Origin: Chiua virens
Lineage: Eukaryota; Basidiomycota; Agaricomycetes; Boletales; Boletaceae
Length of the DNA stretch: 64,000 bases
Direction: 5' to 3'
Assembly (NCBI GenBank): GCA_019787685.1
Contig: JAHNUO010000005.1
Coordinates: 868,001 to 932,000 of the forward strand
Positions 13,247-24,440 of this stretch are shown piece after piece; within the stretch, counting starts at the first letter, position 1; each line of letters starts with the position of its first letter. Under the pieces are notes generated by a model. The model was given only the letters and a program-made list of their open reading frames with translations, had not been told where the DNA came from and did no database searches. Both the position numbers and the translations under genes were made by a program.

Positions 13247-14208
13247 TTATCCTCTTGGATAAAATACTTCGGGTTGCCAGGTACTGCCTGTTCGGTGCTG
13301 CAATGAAATAATAAGGCAATTTTTCCATATTGCTGAAGCACCTCCAGGTACTCCCATAATTTCCCAACGCTCTTGACCAGGTTCGATGACGGCTCCCTCG
13401 TTCTGCGGAAGAGGATAGTTTATCAAGAAGAATTCGTCTCTGAATATCGGATATCCTACCTGAATCCACCTCGCGAATTCGTTTATGTGACGCGCCAGAG
13501 CCATTAGCAATAGAGTGGGTGTTAAAGGGGCACCTTTTTTTATGGGTATTCGCTTCTCAAATGGATACCGCGAATATCCCGGCCACTGTTTGTGTCGCGT
13601 TGTGAGTATCAGGCGGCGCAAAGAGATGGAAATCATACAACGAGCTTGACTGTAATCCGACGCTCAACGCTTTCGACGAGTATAGGCGAATCCCCATCCA
13701 TTATGTCTGGCATAGTATTCATGGTCAACAGCTCCCAGACAGAATAGGGATCTTTATCTTCTTTGCGCCTGAAGTGGATGACAGGAGGCTCGATTCCTCG
13801 ATATCCATAGGGTGCGCCCGGTTCCATAAAAATAGGCTGTGGCAGGCGGTGATATCGTGATGCAGATGCGTGCAAATGTTTCTGATCGCTGCGTTGGTCC
13901 TGAGAGATGCTCGTGTCGCTGAGGCACCTTCCGTTGGATACCGACAATGGTGCCCTCGCAAAGTATGTACCAGGATTTATGACGTTCCTTGCCGGGTATG
14001 GATACGAGGGGTTATTCACAGGTGGTGCATTCAAGTAGATGGCCTGAGATTTGGTCGTCGCGTTACATTTCGTCTCGGACCGCTGCTGACTGGAGTATCC
14101 AGGATCTGTACCCAATGCGTTCGCCAGTGACGAGTACGAACTAATCTGCGATAGTTGGAGCTCGTTCGGGAATGGCAAGGGGTACGGGTATGCGTTCGAA
14201 TGAGCCAT
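13247..14208 (-). CDS. Orphan basidiomycete protein, Tyr/Pro-rich N-terminus
   Basis: Not recognised with confidence. Start at 14208 (MAHSNAYPYPLPFPNEL). The first exon encodes about 188 residues rich in Ser, Pro and Tyr, ending in a more ordered part: PPVIHFRRKEDKDPYSVWEL, RRITVKLVV. An intron (gtatga to acacaaacag) leads to WPGYSRYPFEKRIPI and TLLLMALARHINEFARWIQ, and another intron (gtagga to ccgcag) to NEGAVIEPGQERWEIMGVPG, with the stop at 13247. The layout of a disordered N-terminus plus a small folded domain containing a WPGY element resembles DUF-type cytoplasmic proteins common in Agaricomycetes (for example DUF6699), but I cannot confirm that family. It converges with VPS51. Confidence 0.6.
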
Positions 14209-15910
14209 GCTGCAAGGTTGGTGGTTGAAACGAGAGATAAGCTGGTGGACTTGCCCGGAGAGGAGGAAATCGACTGCATTTATATCTCAAGTCTCGGTCA
14301 AAGCGCAGGATTTCTCCTCAAAGATACCCGCATGCCCAGATGGTCCCACTCCGATTGTAATTTGCTTCGCTCAATAGACCCGACATATTGGTTCCTGTCC
14401 ACAAATTCATGGGACGCGCGTCAAAGGAGTGGGTGTGCATGTCCTTTTCGGTTGTGTAGCAACAGTACTAGTGGGTGTCGTTGTCCATTCGTGCTGGACT
14501 GCCAAATGGATGTTTGCAGCTGTAGGTCAAACCAGACTGAGATTTAGATGAATGGAAGAAAAGGGAGGAGAAAGAGGAGACGAACAGGAATGGTCTTCGT
14601 GGCTGGAAACCAAAGACCAAGCCATCCCGGTGGCGTAACGTCCGACTGAGATGAGATACATCCGCCACGACTAATTTTCAATGGTTAAATATGGTCAGTG
14701 ACGCCCTTAGAAAGTGCCAGGGTAAGACAACAATTGAATGGCACGGGTACCACTGATTTAACTACTGTATCGAAGGTGTTCCATTTCGAAACTCCTTGTA
14801 GGCGTGAGAATTGCTTACGACGAAACTGTACAGGTGACATATAAGCGGCAACGGCATGCAACAATAGGTTTCTCTCAGAACAATTTCGAGGACTCAAAAG
14901 TTCGGGCTTGGCCAAGCTCTTCCGCATCCTTGTCCGCGTTCCCGTCCTCCAGAGAAATGCTCGGGTGTACTCTCACTCTGAACTTTTCACCGTGCTTGGA
15001 ACTTCTCACTTGACTAGTTTATTATCACGACGGAGGTGCCGCTTTGGCTGGCGCCCATGAACTTGGAAATCTGCTAGAAGAGGGGATTCTCGCCGTGTGG
15101 GGGGCTCTACATTTATTATCTGATCTTGGTACCTCATACATTCATGTCGTCCTACCAAGTATCTTTAGATGCGATCCAGGGGGTTGACCGCACAAAAAAA
15201 AGAATGCAGAGGCGCGCAGCTTTGTTTTAATTGTGTCGAAGACTCGGAGAGGAGCGGTTGAACGTTGAATATTGAATGTTGAGCCGCAACGGCATTTTGG
15301 CTCTGCAGTCACAATTAAAACATTAACGGGGCGCAAGTACTGGGTCTGTACTGGATGTTTGAAATCGTCTCATGGTCCATAACATCTTCTGACTTGAAGC
15401 ACTACGGGAAGTTGGTTCATATCTACAACCAAGCAGACAGAGTCTCCGGGTAGGGCAAAATTATCGTCGCGGTAACTCCCCGTTAACACCGAATGGTGAA
15501 CTTGAAGTGATACAAACACTGCAGCAATCGCTCTTGTGGCGATAGTGCTAAGATTAGGTTCTAAATATTTTCTGGTGAATGACCATAAGCGGGTATGTAG
15601 TTTCAATCACGTCTGAGTGAGCGCCAGCTGCCGGTTCATGCTATGAGTGATTCCCGAACGAATGTTGACAATGATGAGAGAAATCGATTGTTCAAATCTG
15701 GATTTCCAGTGAGATGTATCACTGATACTCGAGATCATCGGCTGTTCGACAGGTCCGGATCGAAGGTCGGTCCCCGGAAGCGAAGTGGGGAGACCGAAAC
15801 CGGGAATTGCCACTGACATGTGTCATCGCTTGACCCGTCCGCGCCAGTACTAAGGTTGTCCCTTCCCTACGACAATCAAGTGCTCATTGTCCCGACTTGC
15901 TTCCAGTCGA
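14209..15910. other. Intergenic, 1.7 kb
   Basis: I see no gene, RNA or repeat that I can support. Open frames on both strands have no recognisable protein features. Confidence 0.5.
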
Positions 15911-17251
15911 ATGCCGACCGCGACCACCACCACCACCTCAAAGACATCGATGCAGGCGCAGGGCTTATTGCCCCTCAAAGCCAGCGTCGAGTCTTCCCTT
16001 CCGTCTTCTTCCGTCGAGGCAACCTTGCAATCTCTCTATAACAGGGCTGCTCAGGCATTCTTGTACCGCGATGTCGTCCTCACAACCACACTGATTACTT
16101 CGGCATTTGCAATGCTGCACCCCCCCGTTGCGCCCGCGCCGGACGCTTTTGATTCCTATCGCCGCAAGTGGGACATTCTCCGCGTCACCCTTGAGTCTAC
16201 CGTCTATGCCTCCCCCCCGGACCGTAACACCCTACCGGAAAGCCTGCGCGAGCTACTGTTGTTATCTCCACAGTCATTCGTGACCACGTCGCATGCACGT
16301 TCCCTTGCGCTCTTTACACCCTCTTCATTACCGCGGACGCCTAGCTCCGCATTTCTTCCACACCAAGTCTTGATTACACAGGTTGCATCCAGCATCAAAG
16401 TCAACTGTCCCCAGATTGGCAGAGAGATAACAGAGGATTGGCTGTCCAACCGTGGACAGTACGACTACATTCCGTCGACGGGGGAAGCATACGAGAAAGT
16501 ACTAGAGCTGTATTTTTTGCACGTCCTACCGCGGCTGGAAGAATGGGATTATGCCAAAGAGTTCTTGGCCTACGAGGTCGAGTTGCTTCCAAGCAAAAGG
16601 ACGGTGAGTGAACCGACACACTATTTTGTTCCTGTAGTGAGCGTTGTACAGGAGTTCCAAGAAGCCCTTGAAAAGGTCCGGAAAGAGAAAATCGCTCAGG
16701 TACCTGTTATCGTACCCTCCCGTTTACCTTCTCCTGCACCCTCCGCCTCTTCATCCAATTCATCCCTTTCTACCATATCCAATCGCACTGTGGTTCCTCT
16801 TAATGGACTCTCGAAACTCAGTCAGCAGCAACGCTCACTATCATCGACCTCTCTCGTCTCGGATGTGACGGTCACTAAATCACCTCGTCAAAACTCAAGA
16901 GATGCTCGACCCACCTCGCGTACCAGTGCCTCACGAGGTTTGCAAGGCTCCGTTGTGGCGACAACAGGACAGTCACCGGGCACAATGGCGTTGATCAAGG
17001 AATCGCTTCGCGCATACTTTACCACGAATCGTCTCACCACATTGGCAGTGCTCTTCCTTTTACTCCCGGTAGTGTCTTACATCATCCGACTACGTCGTGC
17101 GCGAACCGCTCTGGGTCCAGCATCTGCAGCAGATCAAGTGAAGCGGAGGCTCTTTGATGCCCGCGGGGGGTCTGTCCTGCACAAACTTTGGAGTGAGGTT
17201 GGAAGGGTTATATGGGATACGGTTCGTATGGGTGGTGGAGGTTTAGTATAG
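15911..17251 (+). CDS. Tail-anchored membrane protein, possibly Pex26-like peroxin
   Basis: The start at 15911 (MPTATTTTTSK) is preferred; the frame is open further upstream without an ATG. The N-terminal half is helical and TPR-like (LQSLYNRAAQAFLYRDVVL, KWDILRVTLESTVYAS, LELYFLHVLPRLEEWDYAKE). A probable 48-nt intron at 16604-16651 (gtgagt to gtacag) is in frame and stop-free, so it can be overlooked; removing it joins LLPSKRT to EFQEALEKVRKEK. A Ser-rich linker follows, then a single membrane helix near the end (LTTLAVLFLLLPVVSYII) with a basic flank (RLRRAR) and about 50 residues after it. This order resembles the tail-anchored peroxisomal receptors Pex26/Pex15 that dock Pex1/Pex6; that identity is inference, and another organelle anchor is possible. 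Confidence 0.55.
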   Translation: MPTATTTTTSKTSMQAQGLLPLKASVESSLPSSSVEATLQSLYNRAAQAFLYRDVVLTTTLITSAFAMLHPPVAPAPDAFDSYRRKWDILRVTLESTVYASPPDRNTLPESLRELLLLSPQSFVTTSHARSLALFTPSSLPRTPSSAFLPHQVLITQVASSIKVNCPQIGREITEDWLSNRGQYDYIPSTGEAYEKVLELYFLHVLPRLEEWDYAKEFLAYEVELLPSKRTVSEPTHYFVPVVSVVQEFQEALEKVRKEKIAQVPVIVPSRLPSPAPSASSSNSSLSTISNRTVVPLNGLSKLSQQQRSLSSTSLVSDVTVTKSPRQNSRDARPTSRTSASRGLQGSVVATTGQSPGTMALIKESLRAYFTTNRLTTLAVLFLLLPVVSYIIRLRRARTALGPASAADQVKRRLFDARGGSVLHKLWSEVGRVIWDTVRMGGGGLV

Positions 17252-17415
17252 ATCTTGGACGTTTGGATATGCTATCTAAGTTATCCTTATTCCAATCGGT
17301 TTAGTTATTGCTTCGTCCGTTGTAAAGGGGTACAGTTTGTCACGTGATTTGTAATCGAAAAAAAAAACCCCAAGGATGAAACTCTGAAAGATGAACCGGT
17401 TGAGGTAAAGGAACG

Positions 17416-19497
17416 ATGAGTAACTTGATCTCTTGCGTGACATGGTACGTTCTCCTTAGCCCTCAACGGTTTCGATCAACATCTTTTATAGGGTCAAACG
17501 GGGCGTCGCCGCAAGCCATCCACGCAAGTACGTCCTTGACGAGAACGAGCTGGAGCGCGTTAGCGCACTCGCCCGGATCGAGCTCGAGGACGCGCGCAAG
17601 GAACTCGAACGTGCGCACGTAGCCGCTCAGCAGATGGGTAAGGGTGCCGAGGGTGACGAAGCCGACGATTCAGGTGAAAACCCCGACGATAGCCACGAGG
17701 ACGAATGGGTCGAGTGAGTCCGTGTATTGCCCTCCATGTGCCCTTGTGATCGACCACGTGTGTTGTTGTTGAGGAAGCGAGGACGAGGACGAGGACGCGA
17801 TGGTTGTGGATGAGGACGGGAACGTGCTGAACGGGGGAAAGACATCTGTCAAATCGGGTGCGCAAAAGACGGACGATTTGGCGGAATACCATCTCGATGA
17901 CTATGATGACGATGTTGACGCAGAAGGTGCGTATGGTGGCATCATCTCGTTTTTACACGTTCTAATTATTTTTCAGGGATCGGTCCGTTCACGAATATCA
18001 AAGGGCTGACGTTCTACCGCGATAACACTGGACGATCCTTACATTACCCTAAAAGAGGTTGGTCCGAGTCTTGCGCTCATCACACGCGTCGTTGGAACGT
18101 TGCATAGGACCCAGAGGAGGACGATGAACGCCAAGATTTAGAAATCCTACCGACAGATAACTTACTCATCAGCGCCAAAACGGAGGATGAGGTATCCCAG
18201 CTCGAGGTCTATGTCTACGACGAATCGCAAGAAAACCTATACGTGCATCACGATCTGATGCTGCCCAACTTCCCTCTCTGCCTCGAGTGGCTCGACTTTG
18301 CCGCCAGGCCTCGGTGTCCGATCAGGGCGATGGTACAGCCAGAAAATGGGGAAATCATGTCGCCGTCGGGACGCTCGATCCAGAAATCGAGATCTGGTCG
18401 CTCGACGTCGTCGAAGGTATGTACCCCGACATGGTTCTTGGGCGACCCGACAAAACAGCCGCACATGTGCCCGTGCCAGCGGGTACGGGGAAGAAAAAGC
18501 GCAAAAAAGTCAAGGCGAGACCGACATCAGACGCCCACCATGTCGATGCGGTGCTCGGGCTCTCGTGGAACAGAACGCACCGACAGATGCTCGCGTCCGC
18601 ATCTGCGGACCGGACCGTCAAGCTGTGGGATCTCAGTCGCGCGCCGACGCCGGACGCAGACGGGAGTGGAGAGAGTGCCGTGGCGATACGGAGTTTCAAC
18701 GTGCACAAGGACAAGGTGCAGGCGGTGCAGTGGAATGACAAGGAACCTACCGTGTTACTCTCCGGCTAGTTACGATCGGACTGTTCGCGTCTTCGATTCG
18801 CGAGCGCCGGATACGGGTGTGGGCGCTGTGCTGGGTGCGGACGTGGAGGCGCTGCGATGGGATCCTTGGGAATCTCATGCGTTCTACGTAAGCTAGTTTT
18901 CATTCCATGGCGTTCGGGGCTTGGGCGGAGTACTCACGCCAGCATAGGTCTCGCTCGAAAACGGTCTCGTACTCAATTTCGACGCGCGGACCCTGCCGAC
19001 GGATCTTAAAGCGGCGTCGCCCTCGCGGTTCACGATTTCCGCACACGACGGCGCCGCGTCCGCACTAGACGTGAGCCCTCTTCTTCGCGGGTGTGTCGTG
19101 ACGGGCGGTGCGGACAAGCTCGTCAAAGTGTGGAACGTGGACCAATCCGAGGGCGGTAAGCCGTCGGTGAGTATGGTCGCATCGCGGGATCTGGATGTGG
19201 TATGCATGGTTTCCGTTGTTCAGCGTTGATTCGGTCTCACACGCGTGGATGTAGGGCAAAGTGTTTTCAGCCGTGTTCTCGCCGGACGATCCGCTCACGA
19301 TCGCTGCGGCGGGATCTAAGGCACGACTGCAAATATGGGACGTGGGCGCCAACGTGGGTGCTAGGAAAGCATTTGCGGGCAAGCTCTCAGAGGCTGGAAA
19401 GGTGCTGAAAGAAAAAGGCGGCGCGGGTTTGGTGGGTCTTGTTAGTGACGACGAGAGTGAGGGCGAGGGCGAAGGCGAGGAAGACGGGTCATGAGAT
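17416..19497 (+). CDS. PWP1: PWP1, WD40 protein of 60S ribosome biogenesis
   Basis: Nucleolar WD-repeat protein needed for early 60S assembly. Exon 1 is 29 nt (MSNLISCVTW, split in the Trp codon), then VKRGVAASHPRKYVLDENEL, the typical PWP1 start. An acidic segment (SEDEDEDAMVVDEDGN) precedes GPFTNIKGLTFYRDN and the WD repeats: LMLPNFPLCLEWLDF, HHVDAVLGLSWNRTHRQML, SADRTVKLWDLSR, SYDRTVRVFDSRAP, VVTGGADKLVKVWNVD, AAAGSKARLQIWDVG. It ends with an acidic tail at 19497. Frame breaks: two extra bases near 18300 and 18307 (DF to ASVSDQGDG) and one extra T near 18767 creating a false TAG after VLLSG. The protein is continuous across all three. Known partners in yeast are other pre-60S factors; eIF6, another 60S factor, lies 2 kb further on. 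Confidence 0.9.
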
Positions 19498-19783
19498 GCG
19501 TGTGCGGGGTATGCGCGACTCGCGATATGATTAAAAATGTGGCGGTCAGTGTTCCGAGGGTATACGTATGTTAGTACAACGATATACAGCTTGGCCAGGC
19601 GCCACCCAACAGACTGATATAGATTCACTCCAACAATCACATTCCGGTGCAATATCGATGTTGGTAATAAGAACATGTTTGAATTTACTCTGAGGGAGAA
19701 AGTAGACAGACTCAAAGTATATGGGCGTTAATATCAAAAAATGGCGTACGATAGCACACAATATGCGAGGAATGTATGTATTT

Positions 19784-20783
19784 CTACATGAAGTCGTCTG
19801 CGTCCTTTCCAAAGTCATCCAAAGCCTCGTCGTAAACTCCCGTATCAAATCTAAACCATTATCAGATACACCTCGCTAAAGGAGAAAGGAGAATCTTACT
19901 TGCTGGATACCTTAGCGGCACCCAAGGTCGGCTTGGATGCAGACTTTGGTTTCTTCTTCCCACTTGCCTTGTCCCGCTGCTCCTTTTGCTTCTCGTTTGC
20001 CAACGTGGTCAGCGCACTCGCGGCCTTGCGAACCTCGACGTCTCTGAGAGGCTCAGCGAGCTGACGAACGTGATACTCAACAAACGACGGGTAGAGTGGC
20101 TTGCTGTGATGTTGCTTGATAACGAGCTCGATGATCTGGGCAGACAAGACTTGGAAATCCTCCTTTGTACGCGGATTCGCCGACAAGAGCGCATCGATGT
20201 CTTTCGACGACTGATCCTAGATCGTCAGTCCCAAATCCTGTGCGATCGTCCCGTAAGGACAACGACATCAAATCGACGCACCTCCCAACCCGGCATCGCC
20301 GAAGCAAACTCGCCGCATTCTCGAGATCGGCCGAGATTTCGCTCTCCTTGTCTCGACGCGCCTTTTCACGCGGATCGAGGACGGCGTCCTCGTCGTACTC
20401 GTACGTCGTCGTCATCGCGGGCTGCCCGAGAGGCTTTCTCGGCCTCCTTTTCGGCGAGTTTCGCTTTGAGCGTGCCTTTCTTCTTGGGCGGGGCAGCAAC
20501 TGGCGCGGGTTTGGATTCCTCTTCTGATTCTTCTTCCGAGGATTCTTCCCAGTCGCTCTGTGTGCGATGTCAGTGTCGATGTGATGCACGATCGACCCGT
20601 AGCTTACAGCGGGTGCTGATTCCTCCTCGTCTTCGCCCCCCCATTTGTTCTTGACGGGCTTCAGTTGTCGAGAGGCGGCAGGGGGTGCAACGGGGTCGTC
20701 CGAGTCTTCTGTGCGCGTTGCGTGTGGTGAGCTCTGACAAGGTCGAAGTGGATGAGAAAGAAAGGAGTACCCCAGTCGGACAT
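19784..20783 (-). CDS. HCR1: eIF3 subunit J (HCR1)
   Basis: Loosely attached eIF3 subunit that acts on the 40S decoding site and in termination/recycling. The first exon is only 13 nt (MSDW plus one base) at 20771-20783, joined to EDSDDPVAPP and QLKPVKNKWGGEDEEE, the signature N-terminus. Then SDWEESSEEESEEESKPAP, KAKLAEKEAEKAS, DEDAVLDPREKARRDKESE, DLENAASLLGDAG, and the conserved C-terminal half DQSSKDIDALLS, FVEYHVRQLAEPLRDVEVRK, ending FGKDADDFM at 19784. Single-base frame breaks near 20402 (DDDD to YEYDED) and near 20300 (SLL to GDAG) are crossed without loss. The gene is divergent from COQ9 with only 99 bp between start codons. Confidence 0.9.
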
Positions 20784-20882
20784 GGTTTGCGTTCGAGTCG
20801 TGCGATGAGCGAACAATCACAAAGTCTGAGATGATCGCTTTCAGCTCGTTGCCTTTTTCGGTCATCTACTTGCACCCCGACT
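20784..20882. promoter_or_regulatory. Very short divergent promoter, HCR1 / COQ9
   Basis: Only 99 bp separate the two start codons, so both leaders must be short or overlap the partner gene. No TATA box is evident. Confidence 0.5.
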
Positions 20883-21604
20883 ATGAGCGCACGGTTGTTA
20901 CAACTCGCCGTGCCCCTCGTCAAGTCCCATGGCTTCACCCGGACAGCGCTCGCCCGCGCCGTACTTGACCTACCACAACCTCACGCGGAGCCTCTCCCAG
21001 ACGCGGCCTGTGACCGCGCTCTTTGGCCAGGGCGACGACGCCCGACGGACACTCGTCCACGCGTGGTTGGACGACGCGCGGTGTCGGATGCCAAGTACCA
21101 GTGCGGCGACCATCCGGGACGTGTTGCACGCCCGACTGCAGATGAATGAACCCGTACTGGCGCATCTCCCCGAGGTGCGTTTCTTCGTCCCACCCCTGTG
21201 TCTGTCCTCACCCCACCGCAGGCATTCGCGCTCCTCGCGACGTCGTCCCACGTCGTTACCGCTCGATCCCACCCCGGTGCTCGCACACGCCGCACGCGTC
21301 GCAGATCAGGCCTGCTGGGTCGCTGAACCACACGCAAAAGAGGTGTGTCGGTTTTTTTGAGCGTGTGCTTGGGTTTATGCCTGTGTCCTAGATGACGTGG
21401 TACACGCGTCGCGCCACGGTGTCTGGAATATACCTCGCTGCCGAACTGCACCAGTTCACGTCGCCCAATACGGCGACGTCCTTCCTCGATGACCTCCTCG
21501 CCAACATAGGCGCAGCGGAGACGGTGGTGAAAGAGGTGTCATTGTATGGATCGTATATTCTAGACAGCTGGAAAGGCATCGCAAAGAGTCGAAGCATACT
21601 GTGA
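20883..21604 (+). CDS. COQ9: COQ9, ubiquinone biosynthesis lipid-binding protein
   Basis: COQ9 binds isoprene lipids and presents substrate to the hydroxylase COQ7 in the mitochondrial matrix. The start at 20883 reads MSARLLQLAVPLVKSHGFTR, which is already the first helix of the TetR-like fold, so the usual mitochondrial presequence is missing or is in an unrecognised upstream exon. Downstream: VTALFGQGDDARRTLVHAWL, RDVLHARLQMNEPVLAHLPE, AFALLATSSHVVT, LAHAARVADQACWVAEPH, MTWYTRRATVSGIYLAAEL and FLDDLLANIG, ending at 21604. Introns follow LPE and AKE. Single-base frame breaks near 21008 and 21254 are crossed without loss. The last part (WYTRRA..VYxATEL type) is the best-conserved COQ9 signature. 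Confidence 0.85.
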
Positions 21605-21753
21605 CGGCAAGCTTAGAGGAGATCCTTTTTGAACACTATCCGTTACTCCCACAACAGTTGATGCTATAGGGATACAAAGATTGCGTGCAAGAGGCGTATG
21701 ATATGCCAAGATACATGTCCAGGTAATAAGTGACGATGGATGGAAAAAGTAGA

Positions 21754-22688
21754 CTATGCCCAGTTGTCGATCAAAGAATCGCGCATCTCACCAATGACTG
21801 CAGATTGTGTTTGACCTTGTAGTTCTGGTATGCGGTGAGTAAGCGTTCACCTGGATGAACGGGGACGTACTAAAGGCCGCTTCGATCACGCTGATCTCTG
21901 TTGCCGTCGTATCAAGGCCAGTGAACGCACACCAGTCATTGACGACAAGACCAGCACCAACGACGTCCGAGCCACGGTTGACAGTACCCGCCTATCGAGG
22001 GCATCAGACGCCCAACATCGCCAAACGATCACAAAGCACGTACCACCAACGGCACCTGGAGCAAACTACTCAACTCGTTCTGGTCTTGTATGCTCGTTTT
22101 CGGATGGACGAGACCGCCCTGATTCGAGATGGCACAATAGCTTCCGACGAGGACGTTGTCTGCGACGGTTTGTCGGAACACCTCGACTTTGAGTACATCC
22201 GCGATAATCTCCTCTGTTTCGCGATCGATGTCGGGGTGGACGAGTGCGACGTGGTCATTGCAGGCGATGACGTTGCCGAGGGCGGAAAGACGCTCCTCGA
22301 CGCGCTGGATGCCGACCGACTCTGGGAGGGAATTTCGGAGGTGCTGGAGTTCTTGGTCTGTCGTGGTCGAGGGGACGAGGAGACCATGTCTGTTGCCTGT
22401 GTGGAGATCGGTGGGCATCTTCATGGCACCAAGCGGGGATGAACTGACCTGCGGTCAAGCGACCGATGATGCGGGTACCACTGATTGTTGCATGCACGAT
22501 GGGGATGACATCGGCGAGTTCTGCTTCGAACGTAGAGTAAAAATTGGTGGAGGTGTGCATCGCAGCGAGACAGTAGCTGTTTGTGAGTTTGGCGAATACG
22601 CCAATGTCGCTGCTATTTTCGAATTGGATACCTGCATCATCGTCAGAGATATTGCGGATCGAATGGGAAGGTGCGCACGGGTGGCCAT
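21754..22688 (-). CDS. TIF6: eIF6 (TIF6), 60S anti-association factor
   Basis: Binds the 60S subunit, is needed for its assembly and blocks premature joining to 40S. Exon 1 is 10 nt; the Arg codon at residue 4 is split, giving [20 protein letters not shown] after splicing. Then [106 protein letters not shown], and [19 protein letters not shown]. The last intron lies after EAAF and the final exon reads [20 protein letters not shown], stop at 21754. All exons splice in frame and I see no frame break, in contrast to the neighbours. Length about 245 residues, the family norm. Confidence 0.92.
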
Positions 22689-22782
22689 GGTAGTTGTTGG
22701 TAGAGAGCGGTTGATGAAGAGATGCTGATTAGATAGATATAAGTACTAAAATTTGTACACACGGATCCGGTTCTGACTCGAA

Positions 22783-24440
22783 ATGAGACTTGCGCGACTC
22801 TTGACTCGACGTTACTCAACTCATCATCGTCCTCATGGCCTCACAAACATCGAAAAAATCATGCTCGACACAGCCAAGGTAATACGTATCTGACTCGTTG
22901 TAGAATGTTCTGACTCGACACCAAAAGGCGACCGGTCCGCTGTCCTTTGCGACCTACATGCAGCTATGTCTCTCACATCCCGTCCATGGCTACTACATGA
23001 ATCCATCAAACCCCGTCTTTGGCACGCGCGGCGACTTTACAACCAGCCCAGAGATTAGCCAAGTCTTTGGCGAGGTACGTCTCCCTCCTGCTCCCCTGCA
23101 CGCCTGCTCCACCTCCAATAGGTACTTGCCCTCTGGATGATCGGCAATGGATGTCTGCAGGCTCAAAACCTTTCGCATCGTCGAGCTTGGTCCAGGACGC
23201 GGTACCCTCATGGCCTGATATGCTACGTGTACGTCTTCCCCCACACCAGTCCACATGTTGTCACACCCTCTTCAGGTTGTCCGCCAATTCCCACCCGTAC
23301 GTGATAAACTCGACAGTGTGCACCTTGTCGAGACGAGCCCTGCCATGTGCGATCTGCAGTGCACGACCCTCGAGACAGCCTGGCCACATGACCGGGTCCA
23401 GTTCGCTTGGCACGACGCCCTCGACCAGGTCAACCGTCGCGATGACCGCTTCACCATGCTCGTCGCACACGAGTTCTTTGACGCCCTCCCCGTGCACGTC
23501 ATCGAGGTACGTGTGTCCTTGGTTCTACCTCGTAAATGGCACGCTGTCGTGACACGCGCATACAGAAAACGGTGCAAGGATGGCACGAAGTCCTCATCGC
23601 ACTCGCCAACGACTCGAGTATCCGCTACACCCATCCATCGTCGGCGGCCTCTACGGTGCTCGTTCCTCCTACCTCCACCCCTCGCTTCACCACCTCCGGC
23701 CCTGCCTCTTCCCCAAGCGCCCCGCTGCAACCCCTCTCCCCCCGATGGACCCGCGTGCTTTCCCCAACACCTACTGCCTCATCTACCCTCCTTGGCCATG
23801 CCTCCTCACGCTTCGCATCCCTCCCCATCGGCGCACGCGTCGAAGTCTCGGGCGCATCCATCAAACTCGCTCGTCAAATCGCCGAGCTGCTCGCCCCTGC
23901 ATCCGCCGCTGGGAGTGAAGACGGAGGCAGTGGATGCGCCCTCGTCGTCGACTATGGCGCCGAAAAAGCAGTTGGGAATTCGTTGCGGGTGTGTCATCTG
24001 GCGTCGTCGCGCGTTACGTTACGTTGACCCTGCTTGATACCAGGGTTTCAAGGACCATGCGATCGTCGACGTGCTTCACCGCCCGGGCGAGTGCGACGTG
24101 ACCGCCAACGTCGACTTTGCACTCTTGAAGGAGGTTGTATCCGATCTGGGTCCGTTTTTTGCTATCGCTTGTTCTCGTTTGCGGCTGACAGGGTTTAGTC
24201 ACACCCCACGGCACGCTCTCGCAGGGCACGTTCCTCACCGAAGTAGGGGTTCAATTGCGGGCCGATCGGCTCATCAAGGCTGCCTCTACGCAGGAACGAA
24301 AGTCGGGGATTGCAGAGTGTGTCAACCGACTGGTGGATCCGCTGGGTATGGGTGGGCAGTATGCCGTGCTCGGGATTACTGGGACTCCCAAAGGGGAGGC
24401 CGTCTGGCCGTTTTTGCCCGTGCACAATGGTTCAAAGTGA
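22783..24440 (+). CDS. NDUFAF7: NDUFAF7-like arginine methyltransferase (complex I assembly)
   Basis: Mitochondrial SAM-dependent enzyme that symmetrically dimethylates an arginine of complex I subunit NDUFS2. N-terminus MRLARLLTRRYSTHH is Arg-rich and presequence-like. Then ATGPLSFATYMQLCLSHPV, HGYYMNPSNPVFGTRGDFTT, SPEISQVFGE (the DUF185 signature), ELGPGRGTLMADMLR (SAM site), VHLVETSPAMC, WHDALDQV, MLVAHEFFDALPVHVIE, and near the end GVQLRADRLIKAAS and MGGQYAVLGITG. A Ser/Pro/Thr-rich insertion of about 80 residues lies in the middle (from about 23640). Frame breaks near 23145, 23174 and 23215 fall within 75 bases, the densest cluster in the window; the protein motif resumes each time. Confidence 0.88.

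Noticed and set aside
18760..18775. An intron that removes the TAG in PWP1
   Set aside because: The only GT...AG pair around it would be 18 nt long. A single extra T explains it better.
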